A DNA stretch of 64,000 bases from Owenia fusiformis (lineage: Eukaryota; Annelida; Polychaeta; Sabellida; Oweniidae): contig CAIIXF020000008.1 in the NCBI GenBank assembly GCA_903813345.2, positions 34,868,867-34,932,866 on the forward strand. Reading direction: 5' to 3'. Every line of letters begins with the position of its first letter. Position 1 is the stretch's first letter. Below are positions 25,301 through 35,564 of this stretch, one piece after another. The notes beneath the pieces are model-generated. The model searched no databases. It worked only from the letters and a program-made list of their open reading frames with translations, and was not told where the DNA came from. The position numbers and the translations under genes are program-made.

Positions 25301-26959
25301 GACCTACTTTTACAGGAGTTTCTTTTCCAAAAATTAGTGTAAAGCATCATGATGTGAGTCTACTAATTAAAGGAATGGTGTCTTATTATCGATAGTACGT
25401 TTCATAGGGGGAGAGGGTATATAAATGACAGTTTCATTAGCAGCAGGCAACAGGCAATTTTCACAAAATTGCCTGTTGTTTTTAGAGACTTTTCAACTTT
25501 ATGATTTCCATTTATTCTGCCTGTTGTTTTCATTTATTTGGCCTGTTGTGAGAAATTCTGGTGAAACCCCTGCAACTGTATATTCACAAGCTTTATATTG
25601 CATACAAATTACTATCGTGATCCTCAATAATGTCCTTACTGCAACATACCTAGGGACCAGGTGTTACAATAAAATAGATGCCAGAGGCAATCAGGAAGAG
25701 GAACATTTAAAACAACAACATCTTCTGATATTAATTGTCACTCCTACATGTACATTCACTTACAGAGCAGGCTAGATATGTCTTAAGGAATATCTAAAAA
25801 GTTACTCGACTTTTTTGTGATTTTGAATCGCAGAAAGCATTCTGGAGTTTCAAATTGGTGCCACGTTTAATTTTTGGCATCCACCTAATGACTTTTTTCA
25901 AAAAAGTCGGGTTACTTTTTACATAGGTATCTTCATAGTTGACTTCAATAAACGAGATGCGAGTACATGTAGATATAAACTTGATTTACATCATTAAATA
26001 TTTAAAATTCAGTCAAAGTGAAATCTACAAGTTAAAAGTACATCTTGAAATATGGTTTCGAAAATTGTTTATCAATTTTGAAAATTTTAATTTTTTGAAA
26101 ATGTGACTTCTAGTTCGAGTTGATTCCCCATAGACACAATGTTAAAAAATCACAAAAAGTTAAATATCTTTTCTTGTCTTGGACAGATAACATTTTCTTT
26201 TACTTTTTCGAGATGCGAGTAGATAAAAACTTGATTTACATATTTAAATATTCAAAATTCAATCAAAGTGATGTCATGTTTGAAATATACAAGTAAAAGT
26301 ATGTCTAGAAATATGGCTTCAAAATTTTTTATCAATTTTGAAAATTTAAATTTTTTGAAAATGTGACTTCTAGTTCAGGTTGATTCCCCATAGACACCAT
26401 GTTACAAAATCACAAAAAGTGAAATATCTTTTCTTGTATTGGACAGATAACATTTTCATTTTCTTTTATTAAGTTAAATGGAACTTTCTACTATACCCGC
26501 CATGCTATCTGACAAGAACGAGCCACCTGGTGGTGAATCTGGTAACTACCTACTCGCATCTGAAACTAAATTATTGAGGAAAAATTTGTTTGCAATTGCA
26601 AAAGTGTGACAATTTGTTATTTGTATGCTAACACCTCAAGTGACATGAACCCCTTTGCAATCATGTTGATTTTGGTGCCCATTTCTCTGTGACATCATGT
26701 CACGATCACACGTCACAATCAACTAAATGCTTTTAACCTGTTTATGTGACAGCCATCTATTGTCCACATGGGGTTTGAAAACCATGAAGCATTAAAACCT
26801 TTGAAAGCAAGGAACACCCTGGAAACTACCAGATAGACAACAAAATATCCATAACGGAGTAGAAATGTATAATCAAATCTTACCTCTGTTTAGCCTATCT
26901 AGGTCAACTTGTACTGTAGCACAAGGTGGGAGGGGGACAGATATCTGGTTCCACGACAT
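10326..26959 (-). CDS. NEPRO: Nucleolus and neural progenitor protein homologue (NEPRO), nine coding exons
   Basis: I assembled this gene from phase-compatible exons with GT-AG junctions, in gene order: 26884-26959 (ATG at 26959), 24967-25121, 21707-21780, 20162-20293, 17284-17361, 16218-16317, 13581-13669, 12722-13218 and 10326-10915 (stop at 10326). The sum is 1791 nt, 596 aa. Residues about 1-255 align by eye with the Nepro domain: the block ending V-S-I-V-S-R-I-F corresponds to the vertebrate V-S-R-L-W block at the same spacing, and exon 2-3 matches the K-C-L/K-R-W helix. Residues about 255-300 are very acidic (D/E/N runs), followed by a Lys-rich stretch (K-K-S-K-K-A-K-K-K) and a basic C-terminus ending L-R-K-R-G-K-K, fitting a nucleolar protein. 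Vertebrate NEPRO is a nucleolar protein implicated in RNase MRP/P function and neural progenitors (established knowledge). Length is slightly above the vertebrate protein (about 567 aa as I recall). Introns are packed with repeats. The exon 4 donor and exon 5 acceptor are weak by consensus, but phase and alignment length support them. Confidence 0.82.
11118..11315. mobile_element. Short G-tract MITE with CAGGCCCGTAGCCAGG ends
   Basis: A 198-bp element in NEPRO intron 8. The ends CAGGCCCGTAGCCAGG and its reverse complement are inverted, each followed by a long poly-G or poly-C tract. A 5-bp CAAAT flanks both sides (11113-11117 and 11316-11320), a likely target-site duplication. Degenerate relatives occur at about 16370-16470, 21839-22030 and 42990-43140. 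Confidence 0.75.
12499..12562. repeat. AATC tetranucleotide microsatellite
   Basis: Interrupted runs of the tetramer AATC in NEPRO intron 8. Confidence 0.8.
14641..15603. repeat. Pair of ~300-bp direct repeats in NEPRO intron 6
   Basis: 14641-14942 and 15308-15603 are direct repeats of high identity with small indels, separated by 365 bp. Both copies contain GAATCTACTCTAAAAGTTC and GATATTTTAAAGACCTC. The spacer has repeated GTGGGG-type and CACGTG motifs. The pair is too close to be LTRs of a retroelement with coding content, so a local duplication or two tandem non-autonomous copies is likelier. Confidence 0.75.
16370..16470. mobile_element. Degenerate relative of the 198-bp G-tract MITE
   Basis: This segment contains the TTTTTGGCTGG...G-tract...AAAGGCCTG layout of the element at 11118-11315, but the ends are eroded. 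It lies between NEPRO exon 6 and the pentamer array. Low confidence in exact limits. Confidence 0.4.
16826..17272. repeat. TGTAG pentamer-rich degenerate satellite with higher-order period
   Basis: The pentamer TGTAG/GTGTA dominates this stretch, and a longer unit of about 130-150 bp containing GGGTAGTGAAGTGAAATG recurs at about 16935, 17010 and 17140. The array ends only about 12 bp from the donor of NEPRO exon 5 (exon edge 17284). Its opposite-strand Thr/Tyr-rich ORF is an artefact of the repeat. Confidence 0.8.
17868..18290. repeat. Dispersed ~420-bp repeat, copy 1
   Basis: This sequence, with GACTTCTAGTTCGGGTTGATTCCCC on its reverse strand, recurs in inverse orientation at about 25935-26565 (two abutting copies) and again in this orientation at 27455-27845. 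It is non-coding and of unknown class. A shared GTGGCTCGTTCGGG-like segment marks one side. Confidence 0.65.
18697..19215. mobile_element. pogo/Tigger-like MITE
   Basis: The left end begins CAGTAATACCTGTATA and the right end finishes AACTCAGTTTTACTG, preceded by TGTTCACTAA. The interior carries GGTGTTCACTATAG-type motifs. The end motif CAGTRWWACC-TGT and a TA to the left fit the Tc1-mariner/pogo group, though the right flank is TT rather than TA. A shorter relative is at 54273-54459. Confidence 0.55.
20294..21706. other. NEPRO intron 3
   Basis: AT-rich intron between exons 4 and 3 of NEPRO. Apart from a C-tract near 21064 I see no defined element, RNA gene or alternative exon. Confidence 0.5.
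21839..22030. mobile_element. Degenerate relative of the 198-bp G-tract MITE
   Basis: It holds the internal block shared with 11118-11315 (TTTGACAATTATGACCAAAAA and GTGGTGAAAAACTGCA) and a C-rich right end. The termini are eroded, and the left end contains a small local duplication of the word CTTTTACCAA. Confidence 0.55.
22480..22880. repeat. Repeat-like segment with GGAC/GGAT tail in NEPRO intron 2
   Basis: It contains two ATGGCCGCC-type words, an internal near-palindrome around 22690-22740, and ends in a GGACGGATGGACGGACGG microsatellite (about 22806-22823). This layout is typical of short interspersed invertebrate repeats, but I cannot assign a class. Confidence 0.4.
23093..23974 (+). 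CDS. Unrecognised 293-aa protein with N-myristoylation-type start, nested in NEPRO intron 2
   Basis: The frame is open without a stop from 23045, but the first ATG is at 23093, giving M-G-S-A-C-K-K. Gly2, Ser/small residues and Cys5 fit the N-myristoyltransferase consensus plus a palmitoylatable Cys, so membrane tethering is possible (inference). The rest is hydrophilic: a D-rich run at about residues 82-95, several Ser/Thr-rich stretches, and a Pro-rich segment near the C-terminus. No domain is recognised and it is probably largely disordered. The gene lies on the opposite strand to NEPRO, between its exons 2 and 3. A polypyrimidine-poor AG at about 23079-23080 could be a splice acceptor, so this may be the last exon of a longer gene. 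Codon content looks more protein-like than the other ORFs in these introns, but without a homologue the call remains tentative. Confidence 0.5.
   Translation: MGSACKKPQELPPINMKQNVGEEQERWIARVKISRTEDMEDDQRAQISPTKDEESVIQKWKKTLYGIKVINASQTDNDDDDDDDDNDDTFSEIDGLNNSENYNSKGIPKGVTSAWGSDPNFKLRKIEVDEGSNKVTFLGSITQNETSNCVPSRKVITQTNSKLKNKALITQSVTLVESSSIFLDRVMKQDSKNSRSESLEGTECMLPGAITASEARRSKSTTQIPIIINNPTSEHGMHVKKESLAPGTLLPRCATLIELPPVLYESLDKTEGDSTGSRSSDRTSNNPESTTYD
25935..26565. repeat. Dispersed ~420-bp repeat, copy 2 (two abutting partial units)
   Basis: Two partial units of the repeat at 17868-18290 lie head-to-tail in the opposite orientation within NEPRO intron 1. Both contain GAAAATGTGACTTCTAGTTC followed by TTGATTCCCCATAGACAC. 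Confidence 0.7.
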
Positions 26960-28234
26960 TTTATTTGTGACTCTCTACACTTCTAAATGCCAATGTTACA
27001 GCTTTTTCCGTGTTCTCCAATGGTTTTTGCAGAGATTTCTGAAAATGGATACTGTTTAAATTATTCAATGGTAATGTCAAAAAGATGACAAGGCATTTGA
27101 CATGTAAAATGCCACCACCTGCCATTTGTTACAGACACAATTTTATACAAGACCCAGACACCAGCTGCCATCTACATGTACGTCTATAACAAATTAACAA
27201 TATGTCACCATGTGGTGTTTTGTGACATAAAAATGGATAAATGTATTTCATAGAATGTGCAGACAAGTGTACCTGGAAGTATTAAAGAGTTGCTTTCAAA
27301 TTATAAGCATTATCACTGAATTTTTCGACAGGACTTTTGTTTATTCAAGAAATCTAGTATAATGTACAGTCAAGGGATGACCTCTTGTACTGTAGTTTTA
27401 AGAGTATCAACCATGTTGACTTTGAGGTCATTCTTCAAGAAACAATTACTCAAATGCGAGAAGGTAAATACCAGTTTCACCACCAGGTGGCTGATTCGGG
27501 GGAAATAACACGGCAGGGTATTACAAAGTTCCCTTAAACTTGAATATTCATCAGTTTTAGTGGTTCTCTTTTTATATTACCCTTATGTATCTGATAGTTA
27601 TACAAATTAAAATATGTCCAGTAAAGGAAAATATTATCTGCCCAACACATCTATGGGTAATCTCCCCAACTTAGAAGCCACATTTTCAAGGAAAATAAAA
27701 TTTTCCAAGTTGATAAACTCTTTCAAAGCCACATTTCTAGATGTAATTTTACATTTAGATTCCAAATGTGATATCTTTGTTTGAATTTAGAAATTTTGAT
27801 GATGTAAATCAAGATTATGCCTACTCACATCTAGTCTATTGCAGGGCATTGCCGCATTAAGCATCAAAATACAAGATTTCACGCATTGTTAGTCAAACCA
27901 GACAATAAAATAAACAAAATGATTGGGTCTTTAACATGTTTGTAATTTTTCAATAAAGTACTGTATCTCCACTATTAAAACAAAATATCATAGTGAGCTG
28001 AAGTGATAGATGATGGTTATTGGTTATTAGTGTGTAGATAGGAGCATAAAACTTGGCATTCCATTTAAGGTAAAGCTGAGGCCTTATTCATAAAGCCACC
28101 GAAGTAAATATGTATGACGCAAGCAAATACGAACCCGCAAACCTATCGTTACATAACGTTTGCATTACAATACTGTATTATTCACAAAACCATGCACGCC
28201 AGCCGCCAAAACATGAACACAAACCGATCATATC
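26960..28234. other. Upstream region of NEPRO, with dispersed repeat copy 3
   Basis: The first ~150 bp should hold the NEPRO 5' UTR and promoter, but I cannot place a transcription start. At 27455-27845 is a third copy of the repeat seen at 17868-18290, in the same orientation as that copy. No coding exon is supported in the rest. Confidence 0.5.
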
Positions 28235-28748
28235 ATCACTGGTGATCCACACGATTACGCTTATCGAAATGGATCGTTTCAGTAACAAAATGTCTGAATG
28301 TTGAAGCTACGATTTTTCTTTTTTCCTTATTTCACGCGCTGTAGGCAGAATCCCAACGACATTTTTCTCACAAACGTGTATATGTATCTTATGTTTTAGA
28401 AAATGTACATTTTTGCAAAAAAATAGCTCAGAAGACAACAGAATCGTCGATTTAATTCCTCACTGAAGTTACATAAACGATTTGGGTTAAAAGTGCAGAT
28501 CTTAACTGTTTTTCGAAATACCATTTTTGTAACTTAAGTGAGGAATTAAACCGACGATTCTGTTGCCTTCTGAACTATTTGTTCGCAAATATGTACATTT
28601 TCTTAAACATATGATACTGATACATATCTGTGATAAAAATGTCGTGGGAATTCTGCCTACAATGTGTGAAATAAGGAAAAAAGGAAAAATCGTACCTTCG
28701 ACGTTCCGACATTTTGTTACCAGCATAATCAAGTGGATCACCAGTGAT
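28235..28748. mobile_element. Palindromic foldback MITE
   Basis: The left arm (28235 to about 28470) is the imperfect reverse complement of the right arm (about 28520-28748). Ends read ATCACTGGTGATCCAC and its complement. Both arms contain the word AGGAATTAAA/TTTAATTCCT next to a block ending GAATCGTCG. A one-armed relative is at about 62930-63310. No transposase is encoded. Confidence 0.75.
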
Positions 28749-28809
28749 TATGTTTAAAACACATGTTAGCCACGAGCACCTATAAAGTAACATTCAAAAT
28801 GCATATTAA

Positions 28810-29298
28810 ACCTGCACATTGCTCCAAAACGCAATATGTTGACATATATTGTTTTTACATTTTCAAGCTCTTATATAAAGTTTATGTAAATAAAAATTGT
28901 TTTTTTCTGCGTAATATCAAAGAACAATCATTTAGTTAAAAAAATAAAAAGGCGAATGCGGGATTCGAACCCGGGCCACCCGCGTGCTCGGCGAGGATTC
29001 TACCGCTACACCACCGTATTATTATGAGTGGTGGAAGTAATTAAACGCTACTTATTTTGAATGCTATGATTCGGAAGTGACGTCACGTTCTTCATTTAGA
29101 AACCTTTCCAAAATCATATCGCCGGCTCCGATCGAAGCAAATTCAATGGAAAATCTTTGAAATGACACATTTATGGTAAGTATTTCTACACAAGATTTGC
29201 CCCATTTGTTCATCATTCTATAATCTTACATTAAGCTCAAAATGATAAAATTCACCCCCGAAACAACCCAAGATTGCGTTTCGGAGCGTAGTCCAGCT
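28810..29298. mobile_element. TTAA-flanked MITE carrying a tRNA-like sequence
   Basis: Imperfect inverted ends (left ACCTGCACATTGCTCCAAAA, right its relative AGCTGGACTACGCTCCGAAA in complement, then shared CGCAAT) are flanked on each side by TTAA (28806-28809 and 29299-29302), as expected for piggyBac- or Kolobok-type insertions. The interior contains the tRNA-Gly-like segment at 28951-29020. Confidence 0.55.
28951..29020 (-). pseudogene. Decayed tRNA-Gly-like sequence with AGC in the anticodon position
   Basis: On the minus strand an A-box-like TGGTGTAGCGGTAG and a perfect B box GGTTCGAATCC are present, and the body resembles tRNA-Gly(GCC). The anticodon arm is intact (CTCGC/GCGGG) but the loop CGAGCAC would read AGC (Ala). 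The acceptor stem does not pair, the D stem is weak, and the T stem has a mismatch at its base. A T run follows immediately, as in a Pol III terminator. I read it as a tRNA-derived relic, perhaps still able to bind Pol III factors, not as a working tRNA. Confidence 0.6.
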
Positions 29299-29475
29299 TT
29301 AATATTTCTGTATTTAGTCCACATTCTTGCAATAGTAAAATAGCAAACAAAGGCTCAATCAATATTGTTGTAGAAATTGTTGTAGAAAAATAAGCATAAC
29401 CAAAAGTAGATGGACAATGTAAGTTGTATAACTGTTTTAAAATTATTTTTTATTGGTTATGTGCCGCAGCAAATG

Positions 29476-30800
29476 TCACCGTGTTATTAAGTGTTTTGAA
29501 GTTGCGCAACGATCCTGCCATGACCGTGGTATTGTTAACATGAAATCCTGGTATAACCGTGACAATGTTATATTATATTGCAAGGCCTGTCATGACAGTG
29601 GTAATGTTAAAGCTAGTCCAACAACATTATTAGACCTAGCCTGGGCCTCGTTCCTTATCTGACATGTCTTATGGCCCAGGCAAGGTCTAACCTCCATGAT
29701 AATTTTGCCTATGATGCGTTAATTTAATCGTTCCACAGGTTTCGACAAGCGGAACTAATTAAACCCTGAAAACATGGTAATATTACATAAAAAATGTGAT
29801 TCAAGCATGCATACATACCTTATGAATACATACACACTATCCTGTATCTCCCTTAGACCCTCTTGATGCATAATTACGAAAATATTGCAGACAGGTTTGG
29901 AATATAACGAAAATGTTAGTCAGTTCTGGTAACATCGAAATTGCAAATCATATCACAAATTAATTGCATTGCGGCACTCCATTAACAAGCAGTTAAGGTT
30001 TACAATTAATAACTATTTGCGTGTATACACGCGCTATATAAATCAATCAAAGATACCTCTTATCCTCAAAACTGATCTTTTTATCACGAGTAATCGTGAT
30101 AATAATTATCAATCTATAGACGAACAGACACAATGACGGACATGCGGAAATGTCATTTTAGAGATTGTTTTAGTGTAGCCTCATTTTACTAGTATAAATG
30201 AACATTTAACACAATAATATTGTGTTAAATCACTTGATGTTATATGTTTTTATATTATTGTCAAGTATCAGTTGCATGTTATCGCGGAAAAATGGTTTTG
30301 ATGAATCCAGAACTTGCAATAAAGGAAAGAATAGTAAGGAGGTTAAACCCAATAATGGCCAAGAAATTTCCTAATAGTAAAGAACGCCGTTATTGAGTTA
30401 AACAGTGTTGAACTATGTTAAAGCCTGATATGACAGTGACAATGCTTTATTATATTGCAAGGCCTGTTATTTAGTAGCATGACATTTAGTAGCATGAGAA
30501 TACCGTAATGAAAAATTTCATTGTTTAACTACCTTAAATATGTAAATCCAGACTACTATACATGGTACTCACATACATTGATACATAACATTTAAGATTC
30601 ATTAACTCAAAACTCTAATCTCATTCAAGAACATGAACATTGTCATGTCATATCAGGCTTTAACATTACCACGGTCATGACAGGCCTTGCAATATAATAC
30701 AGCATTGTCACGATTATACCAGGCTTTCACGATAGCACTACCACAGTCATGGCAGGATCCTTGCAAAACTTCAAACACTAAAATAACATGGTGACAGGTG
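29476..30800. repeat. Inverted repeat of a CATGACMGTGGTA-type block
   Basis: 29476-29612 and about 30651-30800 are inverted copies, each with GGCCTGTCATGAC and CCTGCCATGAC words; a third partial copy lies at about 30409-30470. The left copy abuts the outer end of the 29614-35564 element, so boundaries between elements are unclear here. Confidence 0.55.
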
Positions 30801-30830
30801 TGCCAGTCATAAGTCTTGCAATAGATCCTA

Positions 30831-31655
30831 GGCTAAGGGTTAAGTAATAGTAAGTTGTATATAGAAGAGACAGGTGAACAACTAGGATTTAGGCCACTTG
30901 TTAACATGGCGATTTTAACATTATTTGTGTATAATTTTCAAAAAACAATGCAGAGTTGATCCAAAATTGATAGTTCTCAATTCTTACCTATGAATCAACC
31001 ACATTCAAGTGATATAGAGTGAATAAAGCCGTCTTGAGGCGAGATATTCTGAAAACCTACAATTGCCTGGCAAGTTACCCGGATTTCCGTGTTGAATGGA
31101 AGTTTGAAACAAGGAATTTGATTGGTTCCTGCTAACCGCCGCAAGTGACACCTATCTGGTTCTCTAAAATGTAATTCATTTTCTAGAAATAACAATCAAT
31201 TAAAGTGTACAAAACTATAAAAGGTTTACTTAATAATTATTTATCAAAACATCTGATTCATATAATATCTTTTTAAACCCAATTTAAATGGTGAAATTAA
31301 CATTTTTCTTGGAATTTTAAACTTCTAATTACAACCAATCAAATCAATCGTTACAAGATTCAATCTTTCCATGTGTCCGGAAGTTTCAACTTGCCGGGCA
31401 ATTGCAGGTTCGTACAGTTGGTGTTTTTTTATGCTGTCTTATCGAAGAGTTAGGATATACAGTAGATTTGAAATATTCAACAATATACGTTTCGAAAACA
31501 CTTTGGAGAAGATTCTTGGGAGATTTGGTGGTACGACTCGATACCAGTAAGGAGAACTCGTACCAAGACGGCAAGTTTTTGAAAAAAATTTTCAATCCTA
31601 ATTGTTTACCTGTCTCTTCTATATACAGCTTACTATTACTTAACCCTTAGCTTAC
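30831..31655. repeat. Segment with ~60-bp inverted ends inside the long-TIR element
   Basis: The ends at about 30831-30890 and 31592-31655 are inverted copies containing CTAAGGGTTAAGTAATAGTA and AAGAGACAGGT. This is probably a small inserted element; no target duplication was confirmed. Confidence 0.5.
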
Positions 31656-32680
31656 TTCGGTCCAAAGCCTTCTCTATATTCCGGCTTTGAGTAGAAAGAT
31701 TGAGCTGCCTTGGTATTGTAAATATTGTAAATCATTGTGCCACACGCACAGTAAATACGGCATAATAATATGAAATATACCTCTATATATAGATTTGAGA
31801 AACATCAGCACACATCTCCGTCTGAATCTATTGTTATATTTGATTTCTTTAAGCGAGAATAATTTCAAAGTTTCCTCCATTTATTCACGTCTGGAACCGG
31901 AAGCCATTTTTTAGCTATAGCGAGAAAATTTCACCATGTGTCAAACTCCCAAAGAAATTTTGAAATATCTAAATCCAGACAAGCAACGCTTCATCCTAAA
32001 TATAATTAATATTCTTAAAAATATTTATAAAATTTATTAAAAATGATATCTAGGTGCGTGTAGCAATTTTACATACGAAATACGAGTACATACGAAATCA
32101 ATGAAGTTACATCTAGCTGTAAGCTAGAGACTCGAGTAACCCTTAGCCTATGCAATAGATAGCATGTGATGTGATATGTTAGGCCAATGCATTACAATGT
32201 ACCTCTCAGAAAAGCACTCATAAAGTAGTTCAACGTCGTTAAACTCAATAACGGCGTTCTTTATTATTAGGAATTTTCTTGGGGCCATTATTGAGTTTAA
32301 CCTCCATGCTATTCTTTCCTTTGATGCAAGTTGTGGATCTATCGAAACCACTTTTCCTCGCTAATATGACACTGATACTTAACAATAATATAAAACCACA
32401 TTTCATCAGGCGATTTCACATAATATTATTGTGTTAAATGTTCATTTTTAATCGTAAAATGAGTCTTATTCTTACCAATTTATGAGACGAATATTTCAAC
32501 CGGCAATGTCTGTCTGTGCGTCGCCAAAGTAAACTTGGTCAGCGAAACGAAATTGTTCTTCAATATTGATATTTATTATAACCATCCAGTATGACACGAA
32601 TCTTTGCTTTATTCAAACAGCGCGTGTATTCACCCAAGTTTACTCTATTGTTATTTATAAAAACTTTAAAAAGCAATACT

Positions 32681-34811
32681 CCCTTAAGAAAAAAGCCATG
32701 GTAACCATGGTATTCCATGGTGCGTCCATGGTAATCCATGGTTTTCCATGGAAATTCATGGTTTTTCATGGTATTTTCCATGGAAATTCATGGATACCCA
32801 TGGTAATCTTCCATGGATATTTACCATGATTTTCCGTGGTAATTGGTGACTTGGTAATTGTTTTTTCATGAACATGCCATGTTTTTACCATGACACTTGA
32901 GTTGTAAAATCAACAATTTTGGCAGGTTTTGTTTTTACCCAAATCTTCAAAATTGAATCAATATTTTAACGAATGAATCCAAGCTGGATTGAGAATTAGT
33001 CTCATTAATCATAGATAAAAGAATATGACACCCCCCACCCCAAAATCTTTGAGAAAGTCAACCTTCTTGACAAAAGCTGGTTTCAGGCCTGAAATACAAC
33101 CATGTTTTTACAATCTGAATATATGTTTAGTACATTCTGTACATAGTGTCATGTGACAAAGAACTGTTTACTTAATATTTTTTTAATTGATGATTTGACC
33201 CCACAATTAAAAGTAATAATTTGTTTGCTGGGATTTGCTATCATTTAACTTTGGCACTTATGTAAAAAAAGACAAAATAAGTGATAAAATCAGCTCACTG
33301 GATTCCCTTATTGCAGACTGAATAAACATTTTTACTTGGAGTAAATCCTATTTGGTTTTATTTGATCAACAATGAGTTTTTGACTTGCACTGTCTACACT
33401 CACAGACAATAATAATTACTGAAGAGGGAGCATTAGAAAGAGTAAGATTATCATATATAATAACAATTAAGATCAGAATATTTAAGAATTATGCAAATGA
33501 ACTCTTATAATCTGTTGTAAAGAGATTAATCTTTTGACATTAATTTGAGAGTTAAGACACCTAATTAACATAGAATAATGGCAACCAAATATTTAAAAAT
33601 TATGCAAATGATTATTTATTCCTATTCAAAGACAAATCAATTTTAATTACTTATACTATGTTTCATGTTTTAAGCCAAATGGTGTTGTTAACCCCCTCCC
33701 CTTCCTTCATGCAACTTCTTTTTAAATATAATATTCTTACATAGACAAATTGAATTTTTATCACTTAGGTATAACATTTCAGTTTGCAGCCATAGGCTTG
33801 TGTTTAATCCCCCATCTCGATTTCAAGTCAAAATTCTGTAAAGTATATACTTTTCTGTGGATTTTTTCAGATGATATGCTTATAAAAGTTGAATGGGACT
33901 TAATTTGGAGAAGTTCATTTAGAAACATAATGTATTATTCATTTTTCTGTTTCCAAAAGACCAAACAAATAGCCCATGGAAAACCATGGACTTTCAAAAG
34001 ATCAAAAGAATAATCATGGAAAACCATGGCTTTTGATTGCACTTTCCAAAACATCAAAGAAATAACCATGGAAAAGCATGGCTTTTGATTGCAATCAACC
34101 GTCTTCCATGGCTTTTGATTGCAGTTTTCTCAACTTCAAAGAAAGAAACCATGGTTTTTGATTATATTCTCAAATGTACGAAATGTAATTTAAGAAAATG
34201 AGTTATTTATTTCTTAAATTACTTCATATTGATTTTTAAAACTGAAAATTAAAGAAAGTATTGAAATAAAACAGAGCTTGGGCTAGTTTGACTTAATCTT
34301 TTTCAAAGGAAAGAAGTGTTTGGCCTAAAAAATAAGCAATCTCTATCTAGCCTTGATCTACACAAAAGACCTTTGCACAATTGTTTTTTGAAATCTTGTG
34401 GCCTACTCTCTGCTCTGCTGTTTCACATATTTTATCATTTGTAAGCTGAGTCTAACATTCAATGAATGTTCTTGCTATACCTTCAAAATGAAATGTCCAC
34501 CCTTTTTTCTCAATGATAAGTCTCAGTCTAACTGGGATATATCATCAAAACATTCATTTTGGAGATTTTGGTAAATACAAATCCTACCAAAATTGTTGAT
34601 TTTACATCTCCATGACACATCCATTAAAAACCAATTACCAAACCAACAATTACCACGGAAAATCATGGTAAATATCCATGGAAGATTACCATGGGCGTCC
34701 ATGAATTTCCATGGAAAATAACATGGAAAACCATGAATTTCCATGGAAAACCATGGATTACCATGGGCGCACCATGAAATACCATGGTTACCATGGCTTT
34801 TTTCTTAAGGG
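32681..34811. mobile_element. Element with CCATGG-reiterated terminal inverted repeats
   Basis: The termini begin CCCTTAAGAAAAAAGCCATG and are inverted over about 190 bp. The arms consist largely of the palindrome CCATGG and near-variants such as CATGGAAAACCATGG every 10-25 bp. A further cluster of the same words lies inside at 33970-34160. A 2-bp CT occurs at both flanks (32679-32680 and 34812-34813), which may be the target duplication. The element interrupts the right TIR of the 29614-35564 transposon. No coding capacity was found. Confidence 0.75.
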
Positions 34812-35564
34812 CTCGCAACATTATTGATGCATTTGATTACTGGTAATTTCAGCTCAAAGAAATATAGATGTCATTGATTGTGCTAGATTTCTGTCCCTAT
34901 ATCTTGACACTGTTGAATTCTGGCTTTATTTTATTTTACTAGAGAGATGTCAGACCTATAAATAAAGGCATATGGATGCATAAATTCATCTATAATTCAG
35001 GATAAACTGAGATTGAATAATGTTTTAAACATTTAAAAATTTAACTCTTTAAAGTCTGGGTCAGGACCCACGTACGTGGGTACGAGGGTACGTGGGTAGG
35101 AGGTTTTTTATACAAAGCCCTCCTACAGTATTACAATATTTTGTACTTATATATAGGATAACCGGGGTTCGTTTCGTTTTATGAACTTGTTTCGTTCAGT
35201 GTTGCTAACGGCGGTTTATTCCTGAAAGGATTTGCCATTTCGATGTTACCGGAACCAGAACAGAGTTTTCTAAACTAAGAAAAAGCCTTCTCCCAACATT
35301 TTCATAATTATACATCGATGAGGTGACAGGGGGGTATGTGATGATTTGTATTTATTCATAAGGTATGTATGCATGCGTTGATCACATTATTTCTGTAACG
35401 ATACCATCTTATTACGGTTTAATTTGTTCCGCACGTCGAAACCTGCTGAACGATTAAATGATCGCATCAAGGGCAAAATCATCATGGAAGTTAGACCTAG
35501 CCGGGGCCATAAGACATGTCAGATAAGAAACGAGGCCCAGGCTAGGTCTAATGTTGTTGGACTA

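Larger units (their letters stand above)
29614..35564. mobile_element. Long-TIR non-autonomous transposon, right arm split by a CCATGG element
   Basis: The left end TAGTCCAACAACATTA matches the complement of the right end at 35564. Arms 29614-29960 and about 35215-35564 are inverted. The match resumes between about 30030-30414 and 32228-32620. Removing the 2.1-kb insertion at 32681-34811 joins the two right-hand pieces into one arm of roughly 0.8-0.9 kb. The remaining interior holds no ORF with domain content. No target duplication is evident at the outer ends. Confidence 0.65.

Noticed and set aside
28951-29020. Functional tRNA-Ala(AGC) or tRNA-Gly gene
   Set aside because: The acceptor stem does not pair, the T stem has a mismatch at its base and the D stem is weak, so a mature tRNA is unlikely.
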